DNA from: an uncultured bacterium | GTDB taxonomy: Bacteria > Hydrogenedentota > Hydrogenedentia > Hydrogenedentales > CAILVY01 | Direction of reading: 5' to 3' | DNA: 64,000 nucleotides | Assembly (NCBI GenBank): GCA_937951485.1 | Contig: CALEDJ010000034.1 | Coordinates: 115,243-179,242, forward strand | Shown here: positions 9,472 through 18,358 of the stretch, piece by piece | How the letters are laid out: every line of letters begins with the position of its first letter | Position numbering within the stretch: the stretch's first letter is position 1 | Program-made: the position numbers and the translations under genes | The notes under the pieces: generated by a model | The model's input: the letters and a program-made list of their open reading frames with translations, nothing else | Told to the model about the DNA's origin: nothing | Databases searched by the model: none

Positions 9472-9547
9472 GCTGGAATAGCTCAGCCGGTAGAGCGCGT
9501 CACTCGTAATGACGAGGTCCGGGGTTCGATTCCCCGTTCCAGCTCCA
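9472..9547 (+). tRNA. tRNA-Thr (anticodon CGU), CCA encoded
   Basis: A full cloverleaf can be folded by eye. The acceptor GCTGGAA pairs with TTCCAGC, the D stem is GCTC/GAGC, and the anticodon stem CGTCA/TGACG encloses the loop CTCGTAA with anticodon CGT. The T arm is CGGGG-TTCGATT-CCCCG, and a discriminator T is followed by genomic CCA. CGU reads ACG threonine codons. Confidence 0.95.
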
Positions 9548-9703
9548 TCTTCCTGAAGTACGTGCCAAACGCACTAAGCACACTTCCATACGCTGAATAT
9601 TAGGACTGGAAAAAACTTGCAAATGCCGAAAAAATGGTTTATGATTTCGCGCAGTTGATGGCAATTCAAGAAAATCTCCCAAAACATGTAAGGTTTTGCA
9701 ACA

Positions 9704-10282
9704 GTGGAAACAAAGCAATCCTTCAGCACTTCAGAAGTCGCCACGTACTGTCACGTGACCGCGGACACGATCCGCAAATGGGCGGAAGCAGGGCGTATTC
9801 ATGTATTCAAGACGCCGGGCGGACATCGCCGCATTCGCCGGGAGGACTTGATCCGCTTTCTACGGGAGAACAACATTCCCATTCATGAAGACCTTGACAA
9901 TGCCGGGGTTCGGATTCTGGTCGTGGATGACGAAAAAGCGGTAATTTCGGTTATTCGACGTTTTCTGGAACGCGCCCAGACCCCGTTTCAGATTCAGGTG
10001 GCGATGGACGGCTATGACGCGGGACATGAGGTGGCCACATTCCGTCCCGATGTGATTTTCCTGGATTTGCGACTGCCCGGCATTGACGGCTTCGAGGTCT
10101 GTCGCCGCATCAAATCCAATCCTGAATCCGCCAGAACGCATGTCATCGCCATGACCGGCTACTACGAAGGCGACGTGGCCCAGCGGGTGATCGAACTTGG
10201 CGCCGACATGCTGCTGCAAAAGCCTTTTACCCCGGATGACCTGCGGCGCGCGCTGGCCAAGGTCGGCGTGGAAGTGAGTTAA
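9704..10282 (+). CDS. HTH-receiver regulator (MerR/excisionase-type HTH plus REC)
   Basis: This 192-residue protein begins with a MerR/excisionase-like winged helix (about 8-55: STSEVATYCHVTADTIRKW, then KTPGGHRRIRREDL). A complete receiver domain follows (about 69-189). The acidic pocket is D75/D76, the phosphoacceptor D121 (FLDLRLPG), the switch T151 and the conserved K173 (LQKPF). Having the DNA-binding domain before the receiver is the reverse of most response regulators. No partner kinase lies nearby. The start is a GTG with AAGG about 11 bases upstream. It is likely a DNA-binding switch driven by an orphan kinase. Confidence 0.88.
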   Translation: METKQSFSTSEVATYCHVTADTIRKWAEAGRIHVFKTPGGHRRIRREDLIRFLRENNIPIHEDLDNAGVRILVVDDEKAVISVIRRFLERAQTPFQIQVAMDGYDAGHEVATFRPDVIFLDLRLPGIDGFEVCRRIKSNPESARTHVIAMTGYYEGDVAQRVIELGADMLLQKPFTPDDLRRALAKVGVEVS

Positions 10283-10366
10283 CGCATCGCGTCTCGATGC
10301 GTCGTCAATCCTGATCAACGCCGGGTGGCACGGGGGGGCAATGCCAACCCATGGAATGCAGCGCAC

Positions 10367-11971
10367 ATGGCATGCAGGGGCAGGAGAATCAGGGAAAAGA
10401 CACTGCAGTGGCCGATACATGTCGTTGCGCGGTGTGCCCGTATGGCAACATCGGTGTGCCTCATATTCGCTGCTGCCAGATCGTTCGCCACCCTGCAAAA
10501 CGTGGAAGCGGGCGGTTCCCTCCAAATTCACGCCCACTATTACACCGCGTTCTTTGAACCTGAACCCGTGATTCGCATTCCAGAAGCGTTTACGCAGGGG
10601 CGCCCACTGGGACCGTTCGGCACGGAATCCGAAGTGCGCGGACTGCGGCGTGGTGGTGATGGCGTGGCCTATATCGAGCAGCGCACCACCCTGCATTTGC
10701 GCGCGAATTTTACAGGGGACCTTGCCGCATTCGTGGAATTTGACAGTATTCATGACTGGGGCGAAGATTTTCGGTCGAATTATTTGACTGGTCGCGATGG
10801 GAGCGCCGACAGCAGCGACGACGTGGAAATCTATCAGGCATATCTCGAAGCGACACAATTGTTCGGCGTGCCGTTGCGCTTGCGCGTGGGCCGCCAGGAA
10901 CTTTATTTCGGTTCCGGCTGGCTTGTCAGCAATAGCCCTGTTTTCGATCCGATGACCTATCTCTCCTTCGATGCGGTGCGGCTGACCTGGGAACAAGGCA
11001 TCTTCAGCGTGGATGCGTTCTGGAGCAAACTTGCGGAACGATGGCGAGGTCTGGCCAAGGGCGATGTGGATTTTTCCGGGATATATGCGACCTGCTCGCC
11101 ATTGGAAGCGTTTTCGCTGGACGCCTACTGGCTCTTTCTGCTCGACGGAGAACGTCCGCGCGACACGAATGCTTCGCTGTTGCAGGAGTGGGGGGAACGG
11201 CTGCGGGGCCTGGACAATTACCCGAAAACAAAAATCCACACCATCGGCCTGCGCCTGGGCGGGGAATGGCAGGGGTTGGACTACGAGGCGGAGGCGGCTT
11301 ATCAATGGGGGGATGCGGCGACGGCGGGGTCCGGTTTCGCACCCTATGGTTACGGCGATCTCCGCGCGCGCTACGACAACTGGGCGGCACAGGCGACGTT
11401 GGGTTATACATTCGATATCCGCCAGGAACCGCGCATCTACGTCAGCGCTATCTATTATGGCGGCGAGGACCGGCGAAGCATCACGTTTTGGGACTGGATA
11501 AACCCCTTCCACCGACCTCGCGCCAGCATTTCCTTCAACCGCCTTTTTTCGGAATGGAAAGATGATATCTTCTTTGATTCCTCCGCGTTGTCCAATGTCT
11601 GGAAATTCAAAACCGGGGCATCGCTGAACATTACCGAATCACTTGAGGCCGCGCTGGACTTGACCTATACGGGCGTTGTGATCGCGTTCGACACCCCGGT
11701 CCTCCGGCGCGTCGGCCGATACCGCGCGCCAATCGCCTTCTTCCCCTTTGTCACCAGAAAAGGGGCAAAAGACTTGGGATTTGAGACGTGCCTGTCGCTG
11801 GCCTACGATTATTCCGAATCCCTGCGATTTGAAGGGGGTTGGGCGCATCTCTTCGCGGGGCGCGCCGTGCGTGACGGCGCTTTTGTTGACGCCAATGGCC
11901 TCGCGTTCGTCGGCGGACTGGACCGCCAGGATGCGGATTACTTCTGGGCGTCCACGATTGTTTCGTTCTGA
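10367..11971 (+). CDS. Outer-membrane porin, alginate-export-like
   Basis: The chosen start gives about 534 residues. A basic stretch is followed by a hydrophobic signal core (MATSVCLIFAAARSFA, about residues 26-41), and the rest shows alternating strands rich in aromatic residues with the pattern LRLRVGRQELYFGSGW and ending in the porin-like terminal phenylalanine (TIVSF). The RQEL...FGSGWLVSNSP segment is typical of the alginate_exp/AlgE-like porin family. The start is uncertain: a GTG at 10325 and an ATG at 10442, directly before the signal core, are both in frame. The 3' end faces the ettA gene from the opposite strand with 4 bases between them. The transported substrate is unknown. Confidence 0.8.
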   Translation: MACRGRRIREKTLQWPIHVVARCARMATSVCLIFAAARSFATLQNVEAGGSLQIHAHYYTAFFEPEPVIRIPEAFTQGRPLGPFGTESEVRGLRRGGDGVAYIEQRTTLHLRANFTGDLAAFVEFDSIHDWGEDFRSNYLTGRDGSADSSDDVEIYQAYLEATQLFGVPLRLRVGRQELYFGSGWLVSNSPVFDPMTYLSFDAVRLTWEQGIFSVDAFWSKLAERWRGLAKGDVDFSGIYATCSPLEAFSLDAYWLFLLDGERPRDTNASLLQEWGERLRGLDNYPKTKIHTIGLRLGGEWQGLDYEAEAAYQWGDAATAGSGFAPYGYGDLRARYDNWAAQATLGYTFDIRQEPRIYVSAIYYGGEDRRSITFWDWINPFHRPRASISFNRLFSEWKDDIFFDSSALSNVWKFKTGASLNITESLEAALDLTYTGVVIAFDTPVLRRVGRYRAPIAFFPFVTRKGAKDLGFETCLSLAYDYSESLRFEGGWAHLFAGRAVRDGAFVDANGLAFVGGLDRQDADYFWASTIVSF

Positions 11972-11975
11972 TGGC

Positions 11976-13655
11976 TTATCGCTTGATCAGTTTGCGGTAT
12001 CGGGCGCGGCGATTCTCAAAGAGTCGTGAACCCAATTCCCTGACGCGCCATTCCTCATACTCACGGTAGTTCCCCTGAAACCAGCGCACCACGCCGTCGC
12101 CCTCGAAAACCAGCAGGTGGGTGCAGATGCGGTCAAGGAAAAACCGGTCGTGGCTGATCACGAGGGCGCAGCCGCGAAAATCAAGGATCGCCTCTTCCAA
12201 AAGGCGCAGCGTGTTGACATCCAAGTCGTTGGTCGGTTCGTCGAACAACAACACATTCCCGCCGTCCTTGAGCAGTTTGGCGAGATTGCAGCGGTTGCGT
12301 TCGCCGCCGCTGAGTTGCATTGCGGACTTCTGCTGATCGGCGCCCCGAAATCCAAACCACGACAGGTATTGGCGGATGGGAATTTTACGCTTCCCAAGTT
12401 CCACCTCATCCAGTCCTCCGCCGACTTCTTCGATCAATGGACGGTCCCCTTCGAGCGCACGGCGTTCTTGTTCGACATAGGAGAACCTTACCGTTGGGCC
12501 GACGACAATTTCCCCCATGTCGGGCCGCTCCTGCCCTGCAAGCATCCGCATCAGCGTCGTCTTGCCCGTGCCGTTCGGCCCGATAATGCCGACAATGGCA
12601 GCCTTGGGCACAATGAAACTGAGGCCGGAGAAGAGCACGGTATCGCCGAATTGCTTGGAGACATTCCTGAACTCGATGACCTGGTCGCCGAGTTCCGGGC
12701 CGGGCGCGATCTGAATGACGGCGACATCCTGTTTTGCCGCGGCCATTTCACGCGCAACCAGTTGCTCATAATGAGCAATGCGGGACCGGGTCAATTCCTG
12801 CCGTTCTTTGTTGTTCATGCGAATCCATGCCAGTTCCCGCTCCAGTGCTCGCGCCCGGGGAGAACTCCTTTTTTCCTCTGCCGCCAGTTTTGAAAGTTTC
12901 TGCTCAATCCATGACGAATAATTGCCTTCCCACGGAATGCCGTGGCCGCCTTCGAGTTCCAGAATCCATTTGGTCACGTTGTCGAGAAAATAGCGGTCAT
13001 GCGTCACGATGATCACCGTGCCGGGATAGTCGCGCAATTGCGCTTCGAGCCAGTCCACGGTTTCGGCGTCCAGATGGTTTGTCGGCTCGTCGAGCAGCAG
13101 CAGATCAGGACGTTCGAGCAGCACTTTGCACAGCGCAACCCGGCGCTTCTCACCCCCGCTGAGCGTGCCGACGAGGCGGTCATCGTCAGGCAGGCAGAGC
13201 GCCTCGGTGGCTCGGTTGAGGTGCTGGTCCAGGTTCCAGGCGTCGGCGGCGTCGAGTTTGTCCTGCAATGCGCCCATGCGATCCATGGCGGTCTGCATCG
13301 CCTCGTCCGTCATCGGCTCGGCGAGGCTCGCGGCCAGGTCTTCATATTCCTTGAGCAGCGCCAGCGTGTCCGCGAAGGCGAGTTCCAGCGTCTGGCGCAC
13401 GGTCAGGTCGGGATTCAGGACCGGTTCCTGTGGCACAAAGCCCGCACGATACCCCTTGGACAGGGCCGCATGCCCGCGAAATTCCTGGTCCAACCCGGCC
13501 ATGATGCGGAGCACCGTAGACTTGCCGGCGCCGTTTTCGCCCACAATCCCGATCTTTGCGCCGGGATAAAAACTCAACCCGATATCCTTGAGCACATGTT
13601 TCTGACCGTAGTATTTGTTAAGGCCGATCATCGTAAAAATGAACTGTTCCGCCAT
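11976..13655 (-). CDS. ettA: Energy-dependent translational throttle protein EttA (ABC-F)
   Basis: This 559-residue soluble ABC-F protein has two ATPase domains and no membrane part. Walker A sites are GENGAGKST (39-47) and GPNGTGKTT (near 360), each followed by LSGGEKRRVAL or LSGGERNRCNLA and LLLDEPTNHLD or LLFDEPTNDLD. The linker between domains and the length (about 555 in E. coli) match EttA rather than Uup or the resistance ABC-F proteins. EttA binds the ribosomal E site and tunes the first elongation step to the ATP/ADP ratio. It is transcribed alone, leftwards. Confidence 0.93.
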   Translation of the reverse strand: MAEQFIFTMIGLNKYYGQKHVLKDIGLSFYPGAKIGIVGENGAGKSTVLRIMAGLDQEFRGHAALSKGYRAGFVPQEPVLNPDLTVRQTLELAFADTLALLKEYEDLAASLAEPMTDEAMQTAMDRMGALQDKLDAADAWNLDQHLNRATEALCLPDDDRLVGTLSGGEKRRVALCKVLLERPDLLLLDEPTNHLDAETVDWLEAQLRDYPGTVIIVTHDRYFLDNVTKWILELEGGHGIPWEGNYSSWIEQKLSKLAAEEKRSSPRARALERELAWIRMNNKERQELTRSRIAHYEQLVAREMAAAKQDVAVIQIAPGPELGDQVIEFRNVSKQFGDTVLFSGLSFIVPKAAIVGIIGPNGTGKTTLMRMLAGQERPDMGEIVVGPTVRFSYVEQERRALEGDRPLIEEVGGGLDEVELGKRKIPIRQYLSWFGFRGADQQKSAMQLSGGERNRCNLAKLLKDGGNVLLFDEPTNDLDVNTLRLLEEAILDFRGCALVISHDRFFLDRICTHLLVFEGDGVVRWFQGNYREYEEWRVRELGSRLFENRRARYRKLIKR

Positions 13656-13724
13656 AACGCTTCACTCCCTGACCGAATTATGAATGTGGTTGCCTAGTGT
13701 AACAGATGGCATGTTGTTCACGCT

Positions 13725-14507
13725 TCAGCGTGCCATGGTCCTGCGCCCCACTGGGGTGCGCTGGAATTCCGGTTTCTCCAGGATATCCAGCACGCCGGCG
13801 ATATTGGGATACGGCGATACATAATCCGCGTGCGCCTTCAGGGCGGATTTTGCGTTGGCCGGGCACGCAAAAAACCCCACCGCATCGCGCAGGGGCAGGT
13901 CGCCTTCCGTATCGCCGATGCCCGCCGTCTCATCGCGCGATACGCCGAGTTCCTGCATTAACTGCCGCAGCGCGCCCCCCTTGTTCACGCCGGTCATCGA
14001 GATGTTCAGATAATAGTGCGACGGACTGATTTCCACCGCAGGCAGGCTGTTTTCCCGCACAAATCCCTCGATGGCGCACTGAATCGCGGGGAAAATGGCC
14101 GGGTTCTCCGAGTACACAGACATCTGCGCTTCTTTGCCGAATTGATATACCGCTTCCTGATGTTTCGGCAGAATCGCAGACTCAACAAACATTCGCACCG
14201 CACGCATGCCCTGTATCTTTTCCGGCGTCACGCCGGGGCCGTAAACGGAGCGGTTATCGCGCAATGAATAGAAGACCGCCCCGTTTTCACAAATCATCGG
14301 GGCGCGAATATCCAGGATTTTCGCAAGCACTTCGACATAGGGCTGCGGGCGCCCGGTACACAGCGTCATCGGCGCAACCGCGCCCCGGCCTTCGGCGGCG
14401 TCGCGGCAGATACGCGCGAAGCGTCCGAACAGGTCCAAGTCCCAAGGGATAGACTCCTCCGGACTCAGGCATCCGTCAATATCCGTAATGATCCACTTTA
14501 CCGCCAT
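13725..14507 (-). CDS. HAD-superfamily phosphatase (type IIB, Cof-like)
   Basis: This 260-residue protein starts with the HAD motif I TDIDGCLSP (catalytic D9 and D11). It has LCTGRP as motif II, a lysine in VNKGGAL, and motif III/IV GIGDTEGDLPL. A cap of about 100 residues sits between motifs II and III, as in type IIB enzymes such as phosphoglycolate or mannosyl-phosphoglycerate phosphatases. The exact substrate cannot be read from the sequence. The Asn/Asp of motif IV (usually GDSxND) is TEGD here, which still offers the acidic ligand. It is monocistronic, with R3 repeats directly upstream. Confidence 0.85.
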   Translation of the reverse strand: MAVKWIITDIDGCLSPEESIPWDLDLFGRFARICRDAAEGRGAVAPMTLCTGRPQPYVEVLAKILDIRAPMICENGAVFYSLRDNRSVYGPGVTPEKIQGMRAVRMFVESAILPKHQEAVYQFGKEAQMSVYSENPAIFPAIQCAIEGFVRENSLPAVEISPSHYYLNISMTGVNKGGALRQLMQELGVSRDETAGIGDTEGDLPLRDAVGFFACPANAKSALKAHADYVSPYPNIAGVLDILEKPEFQRTPVGRRTMAR

Positions 14508-14526
14508 GCCAGGCCTTTCCTTTCCA

Positions 14527-14626
14527 GAGGCATTTGCGAAATGGGCGTTTCAAACCTCAGTTCCATCGAAAATCCCGGATATTTCGTATTCTTAAACGCA
14601 AAAACAATCCATTTCGCAAATGCCTC
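14527..14626. repeat. R3 element, copy 1 (100 bp, 18-bp inverted ends)
   Basis: The arms GAGGCATTTGCGAAATGG (14527-14544) and its exact complement (14609-14626) bound a 100-bp element. The 5-bp direct repeat TTCCA flanks both sides (14522-14526 and 14627-14631), as expected for a target duplication. A nested GCGTTT/AAACGC pair makes a long hairpin. It has no coding capacity. Confidence 0.88.
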
Positions 14627-14820
14627 TTCCAGACAAACGAGGGGAAACATGTCATTGGGATTGGGCGTCACTGTAATACATGCCGGTCGTGCTGTTCAAC
14701 GCATAGCCGTCATGCGCGACGGTCACGGTTTGACCTGCGCCGTCGTATATCGCTACCATTGCGGCAATTTTCGCGCGGAATCCTTTACTCCCCAAAAGAA
14801 CAATATCAAAACAGGTAAAC

Positions 14821-14931
14821 GAGGCATTTGCGAAATAGGCTTTTTCAAGGAACATCAGAAAAATTTCTGTCGGAAACAGCAAGCGTTTTCGATCGCAGGG
14901 TCGCCAAAAATGCTCATTTCGCAAATGCCTG
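14821..14931. repeat. R3 element, copy 2 (111 bp, diverged interior)
   Basis: The ends AGGCATTTGCGAAATA (14822-14837) and CATTTCGCAAATGCCT (14915-14930) pair at 15 of 16 positions. The interior differs from copies 1 and 3. GGTAA occurs just outside both ends (14814-14818 and 14934-14938), a possible target duplication with a few extra bases. The stretch 14640-14820 next to it has a leftward open reading segment that may be a gene relic but cannot be named. Confidence 0.75.
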
Positions 14932-14974
14932 AAGGTAACATTTTGACCCACTGAAACAATCACTGCATACCACT

Positions 14975-15074
14975 GAGGCATTTGCGAAATGGGCGTTTCA
15001 AACCGCAATTCCACCAAAAATCCCAGATATTTTCTGATCTTAAACGCAAAAATCGTCCATTTCGCAAATGCCTC
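14975..15074. repeat. R3 element, copy 3 (100 bp, 18-bp inverted ends)
   Basis: This has the same perfect 18-base arms as copy 1 (14975-14992 and 15057-15074), the same 100-bp length and a closely similar interior. A 6-bp direct repeat ACCACT flanks the element (14969-14974 and 15075-15080). Its right side joins directly to a truncated R2 element, which suggests it inserted into that R2 copy. Confidence 0.88.
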
Positions 15075-15241
15075 ACCACTCCGTCATTGCGAATGAAACG
15101 AAGCGCAGAGGGGCAATCTGGATACACGCTCCCCCCCAGATTGCTTCGCTCGGCGGCGCAGTGCGCCGCATCGCCGGCAATGACGAAAAGAAAGTGTCAT
15201 GGATGTTGATTTCAAGGGTAATCCCGGTCGGTCAAAATTTT
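15075..15241. repeat. R2 element, copy a (left end truncated)
   Basis: This shares the body of the R2 family (CATTGCGAATG...ACGAAGCG, then GGCAATCTGGATACAC, then GGCAATGACGAAAAG). It ends in a degenerate right arm CGGTCGGTCAAAATTTT (15225-15241), 13 of 17 matches to the arm of intact copies. The left part is replaced by R3 copy 3. It sits immediately upstream of the PAP2 gene. Confidence 0.7.
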
Positions 15242-15262
15242 TGCCAAGACAGGAGCAGCAAA

Positions 15263-16162
15263 ATGGATTTCTCATTTCATTCTCTGGCCATACGATTGCG
15301 CCCGTGGGGTATTGTCTTAGGTGGGTTTTTGTTGATTTTCGGTTTTGTGCTGCTGATGGCACGGTTGATTCATGACCCCCTGGACCGGGTCATTTTGCTG
15401 GCGTGCAATCCGGACCATTATGTTCCGGTGATTGATGAACTGATGATTCTAATCACGGACTTTTCCGTTTTCGTCTTCTCTGTGCTGTTTATCAGTTGGG
15501 AGGTGGCATACCTGATTTGTCGTGGGCGCCCCCATCGCCGCTGGTGGGTGAGCCGGGCGCTCCTGGTTCTGGGCGTGCTTTCCGGCCTGTATTACGCGAC
15601 CGGAGTTTTTCGGGCGCAATATGAATACACCATCATTTTTCTTCCGCTGGGCATGATCTTTCTTGCAGGGTACTGCTATCTGGGCTGGACATTCGCACAC
15701 TGGGATGAAAAGGCGTTGCGACGCGGCAGTCTGGTCTTTCGGCTGACGCTGCTGAGCGTCTTCCTGACCAATGCGATCGGCGAAGACAGCATCAAGAAGA
15801 TTGTCGGACGCCCCCGTCCGCTCGCCGGCCTGAATGAGGACTGGAATGCACCGATCCGCCGAATCCCGGATGAGATAGTTCGCGGCGGCTATTCTTACGT
15901 TTCCGGGCATGCCTCGTCATTGTTCGCCTTGACCACACCGATGGCACTGGCGACAAGCAACCCGTGGATTCGCGGGGCGATTTTCACCTGGGCGGCCGTC
16001 CACGCCTATACGCGGGTCTATACGGCCGCGCATTATCCCTATTGCGCGTTGATGGGGTCGGTGCTGGGCTTCGCTATCGGCGCGTTGGTTTTCGCCGCAT
16101 TCCGGGACCGGCGTGCTGCGCCGGACAACGGCGCTCAGAACAGAAGCGGAGGCGCACCGTAA
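15263..16162 (+). CDS. PAP2-family membrane phosphatase
   Basis: This 299-residue protein has about six membrane helices and the type-2 phosphatidic-acid-phosphatase motifs: K-x6-RP in KKIVGRPRP, SGH in YVSGHASS, and R-x5-H in TRVYTAAHYPYC. The Asp normally found four residues after the last His is Cys here (HYPYC), and the proline before SGH is Val. Family members dephosphorylate lipid phosphates such as undecaprenyl pyrophosphate, phosphatidate or PGP. The start ATG at 15263 has AGGAG 7 bases upstream, which makes it clearly better than upstream in-frame starts lying in repeats. Its 3' end overlaps the folC end by 28 bases on the opposite strand. Confidence 0.85.
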   Translation: MDFSFHSLAIRLRPWGIVLGGFLLIFGFVLLMARLIHDPLDRVILLACNPDHYVPVIDELMILITDFSVFVFSVLFISWEVAYLICRGRPHRRWWVSRALLVLGVLSGLYYATGVFRAQYEYTIIFLPLGMIFLAGYCYLGWTFAHWDEKALRRGSLVFRLTLLSVFLTNAIGEDSIKKIVGRPRPLAGLNEDWNAPIRRIPDEIVRGGYSYVSGHASSLFALTTPMALATSNPWIRGAIFTWAAVHAYTRVYTAAHYPYCALMGSVLGFAIGALVFAAFRDRRAAPDNGAQNRSGGAP

Positions 16163-17430
16163 GCGTCCATGAGAATTTTTCGGGCTTCGCCCGCCGTGTA
16201 AATGGACCCCGCAATCAACAACGGTGAGGTGGCGGAGGCCATTGCCATGCCGCGCGCGATGGCCGTCTTCAAATCCGGGGCGCATTCATGGGGACAGTCC
16301 GCCGCGAGTTCATGCAGGGCGTCAAGAGGCAGGGCGCGTTTGTCGGAGAAAGCGGTCAGAATCAAGCCCGTCGTGTTCGGCGCGAGTTGGGCCAGCATAC
16401 CGCGCGCGTCTTTGTCGGACGCGACGGCGAGGATGATGACGCAACGGCCGACGCTTTCCGCGAGTTTGCGCGCTCCGGCCACATTGTGCGCCGCGTCAAT
16501 GATGACCGGTGGGTTCTCCAGCACGCGCTCCATGCGGCATGGCCATCGCGCGGCGGCCAGTCCTTCCCGAACAGCATATTCGTCCAACATGGGGAACTGC
16601 GCCTGAAGCGCCTCCGCAAGCGCCACGGCGATGGCCGCATTCTCGCCCTGATAGACCCCGGCCAAGCCCAAAGGCGCATCGTGAAACCGCAGGCGCGTGC
16701 CGCAATAATCAAGCCGTTGCCGCCACGGGTCTCCGTGAAGCCGGTATGTGAAATCCCGGCCCAACAATGACACCGGCGCTGCGCATTCGGCGGCCCTGTT
16801 CAGAATGACGGCAAGCGGACCGGGGCGCGTCTCCCCCACTACCAACGGCACACCCGGTTTGACGACGCCCGCCTTCTCGGCGGCGATCAGTTCCAGCGTG
16901 TCGCCCAAGTACTGCGTGTGTTCGAGGTCTATATTGGTAATGGCGGCGGCAGCGGGCGTGATGACATTGGTGGAGTCGAGGCGGCCGCCCATGCCGACCT
17001 CGATCACCGCTACATCCACCCGGGCCGCTTCAAAATGGCGAAACGCAATGGCGGTATTCATCTCGAAGAAGGTAGGAGGCGGATTCACCCGTTCTGCAAG
17101 GACGCGGAAGTAGGCGATGTGTTCGATCAGATGTTCCTCGCTGATCGGAACGGCGCCCACCTGAAAACGTTCGCGCAGGTCCATGATATGCGGGCTGGTA
17201 AAACGCCCCACCCGGAGACCCGCCGCGCGCAACATCGCCTGGACCATTGCGGTGACGCTGCCCTTGCCGTTTGTCCCGGCAACATGCACCGTGGGGTAGC
17301 GGTCCTGCGGATTGCCGGCGGCGTCGAGGAGGATGCGGATGTTTTGCAGACCAAGTTTCACCCCGTGCAGGGTCAGGCTGAAAAGGTATTCGCGGAGTTC
17401 CGAGGCGGCGTATGTGGCGGGAAGACTCAT
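16135..17430 (-). CDS. folC: Dihydrofolate / folylpolyglutamate synthase
   Basis: This 431-residue Mur-ligase-family enzyme joins glutamate to dihydropteroate and to folates using ATP. It has the P-loop AGTNGKGSV (51-59), the FTSPHIMDLRERF segment typical of FolC, EVGMGGRLDSTNV, and NIDLEHTQYLGDT. The start ATG at 17430 overlaps the accD stop as ATGA, the canonical accD-folC arrangement. The frame stays open upstream inside accD but without a plausible N-terminus. Confidence 0.93.
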   Translation of the reverse strand: MSLPATYAASELREYLFSLTLHGVKLGLQNIRILLDAAGNPQDRYPTVHVAGTNGKGSVTAMVQAMLRAAGLRVGRFTSPHIMDLRERFQVGAVPISEEHLIEHIAYFRVLAERVNPPPTFFEMNTAIAFRHFEAARVDVAVIEVGMGGRLDSTNVITPAAAAITNIDLEHTQYLGDTLELIAAEKAGVVKPGVPLVVGETRPGPLAVILNRAAECAAPVSLLGRDFTYRLHGDPWRQRLDYCGTRLRFHDAPLGLAGVYQGENAAIAVALAEALQAQFPMLDEYAVREGLAAARWPCRMERVLENPPVIIDAAHNVAGARKLAESVGRCVIILAVASDKDARGMLAQLAPNTTGLILTAFSDKRALPLDALHELAADCPHECAPDLKTAIARGMAMASATSPLLIAGSIYTAGEARKILMDAYGAPPLLF

Positions 17431-18335
17431 TCGGTATCCGCGCCCGGCGGCGCGTCGGATGCGGCATCGGCCTCTTTGGACGACAAAGCCGCGCGCGCTG
17501 ACTGCGGAGAAAGGCATCGCAGCAGCCTCGCAAGGAACGGTCGCATCTCGGTGCGTTTGACGATTTGATCAATGAAACCGTTTTCGAACTGATATTCCGC
17601 GCGCTGAAACCCTTCCGGCAATTTCACCTTCAGCGCGCCTTCGATAAGCCGTGTGCCCGCGAATCCTATGTAGGCGCCCGGCTCCGCCAGGATGATGTCG
17701 CCCAGTCCTGCAAAACTGGCCAGCACGCCGCCGGAGGTGGGGTCCGTCAACACGGATATGTAGGGCAACCCTGCATCGTTGATTTCGCGTACCGCGTCGG
17801 CCGTCTTGGCCATCTGCATCAGGGCCAGAATCCCTTCCTGCATTCGCGCTCCCCCCGACGCAGCAAATACCACCAGCGGGACTTTTTCACGGATGGCGTC
17901 GCGAACCAGCCGGCAGAATTTTTCGCCCAGAACGGACCCCATGCTCGCCATGATGAACGCGGATTCCATAACGCCGACTGCGATCCGGAAGCCCTCGATC
18001 GCAGCGAAGCCGGTGAGCAATGCGTCCCGCAGTCCCGACTCTTCACGGGCGCGTTCAAGTCGGTCCATATAGGTTTCCTCACCGACGCGAAACCCCAACG
18101 GATCCACTGTTTTGAGATTGGTGCCCGTTTCTTGAAAAGAACCGGGGTCCATCAGCAATTCGAGACGCTGACGCGAGCCGATGCGGTAGTGATGGCCGCA
18201 GGCCGGGCAGACGTGCATGTTCTCCTCGACCTCGGGCCGGTACACGGTCTGCTGGCACGCCGCGCACTTCATCCACAGTCCGTCCGGAATGCCGGGAGCG
18301 TCAAGGCCGTTGCGTTTTCGTTTCAGGAAGCCCAT
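17427..18335 (-). CDS. accD: Acetyl-CoA carboxylase, carboxyltransferase subunit beta
   Basis: This 302-residue protein has an N-terminal zinc ribbon (C24, C27, C43, C46 in KCAAC and VCPAC). A crotonase-like carboxyltransferase domain follows, with VFAASGGARMQEG and DPTSGGVLASFAG. It transfers the carboxyl group from biotin to acetyl-CoA, the first step of fatty-acid synthesis, together with AccA, which is not in this window. The last residues (about 285-302) are an Ala/Asp-rich tail. It is translationally coupled to folC. Confidence 0.95.
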   Translation of the reverse strand: MGFLKRKRNGLDAPGIPDGLWMKCAACQQTVYRPEVEENMHVCPACGHHYRIGSRQRLELLMDPGSFQETGTNLKTVDPLGFRVGEETYMDRLERAREESGLRDALLTGFAAIEGFRIAVGVMESAFIMASMGSVLGEKFCRLVRDAIREKVPLVVFAASGGARMQEGILALMQMAKTADAVREINDAGLPYISVLTDPTSGGVLASFAGLGDIILAEPGAYIGFAGTRLIEGALKVKLPEGFQRAEYQFENGFIDQIVKRTEMRPFLARLLRCLSPQSARAALSSKEADAASDAPPGADTE

Positions 18336-18358
18336 TGACTTTTCCGCATATACCTCCG

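Noticed and set aside
14652-15017. Leftward 121-codon frame
   Set aside because: Most of it is R3 sequence in translation. Only the last 50 residues look protein-like, and they could be a relic that I cannot name.
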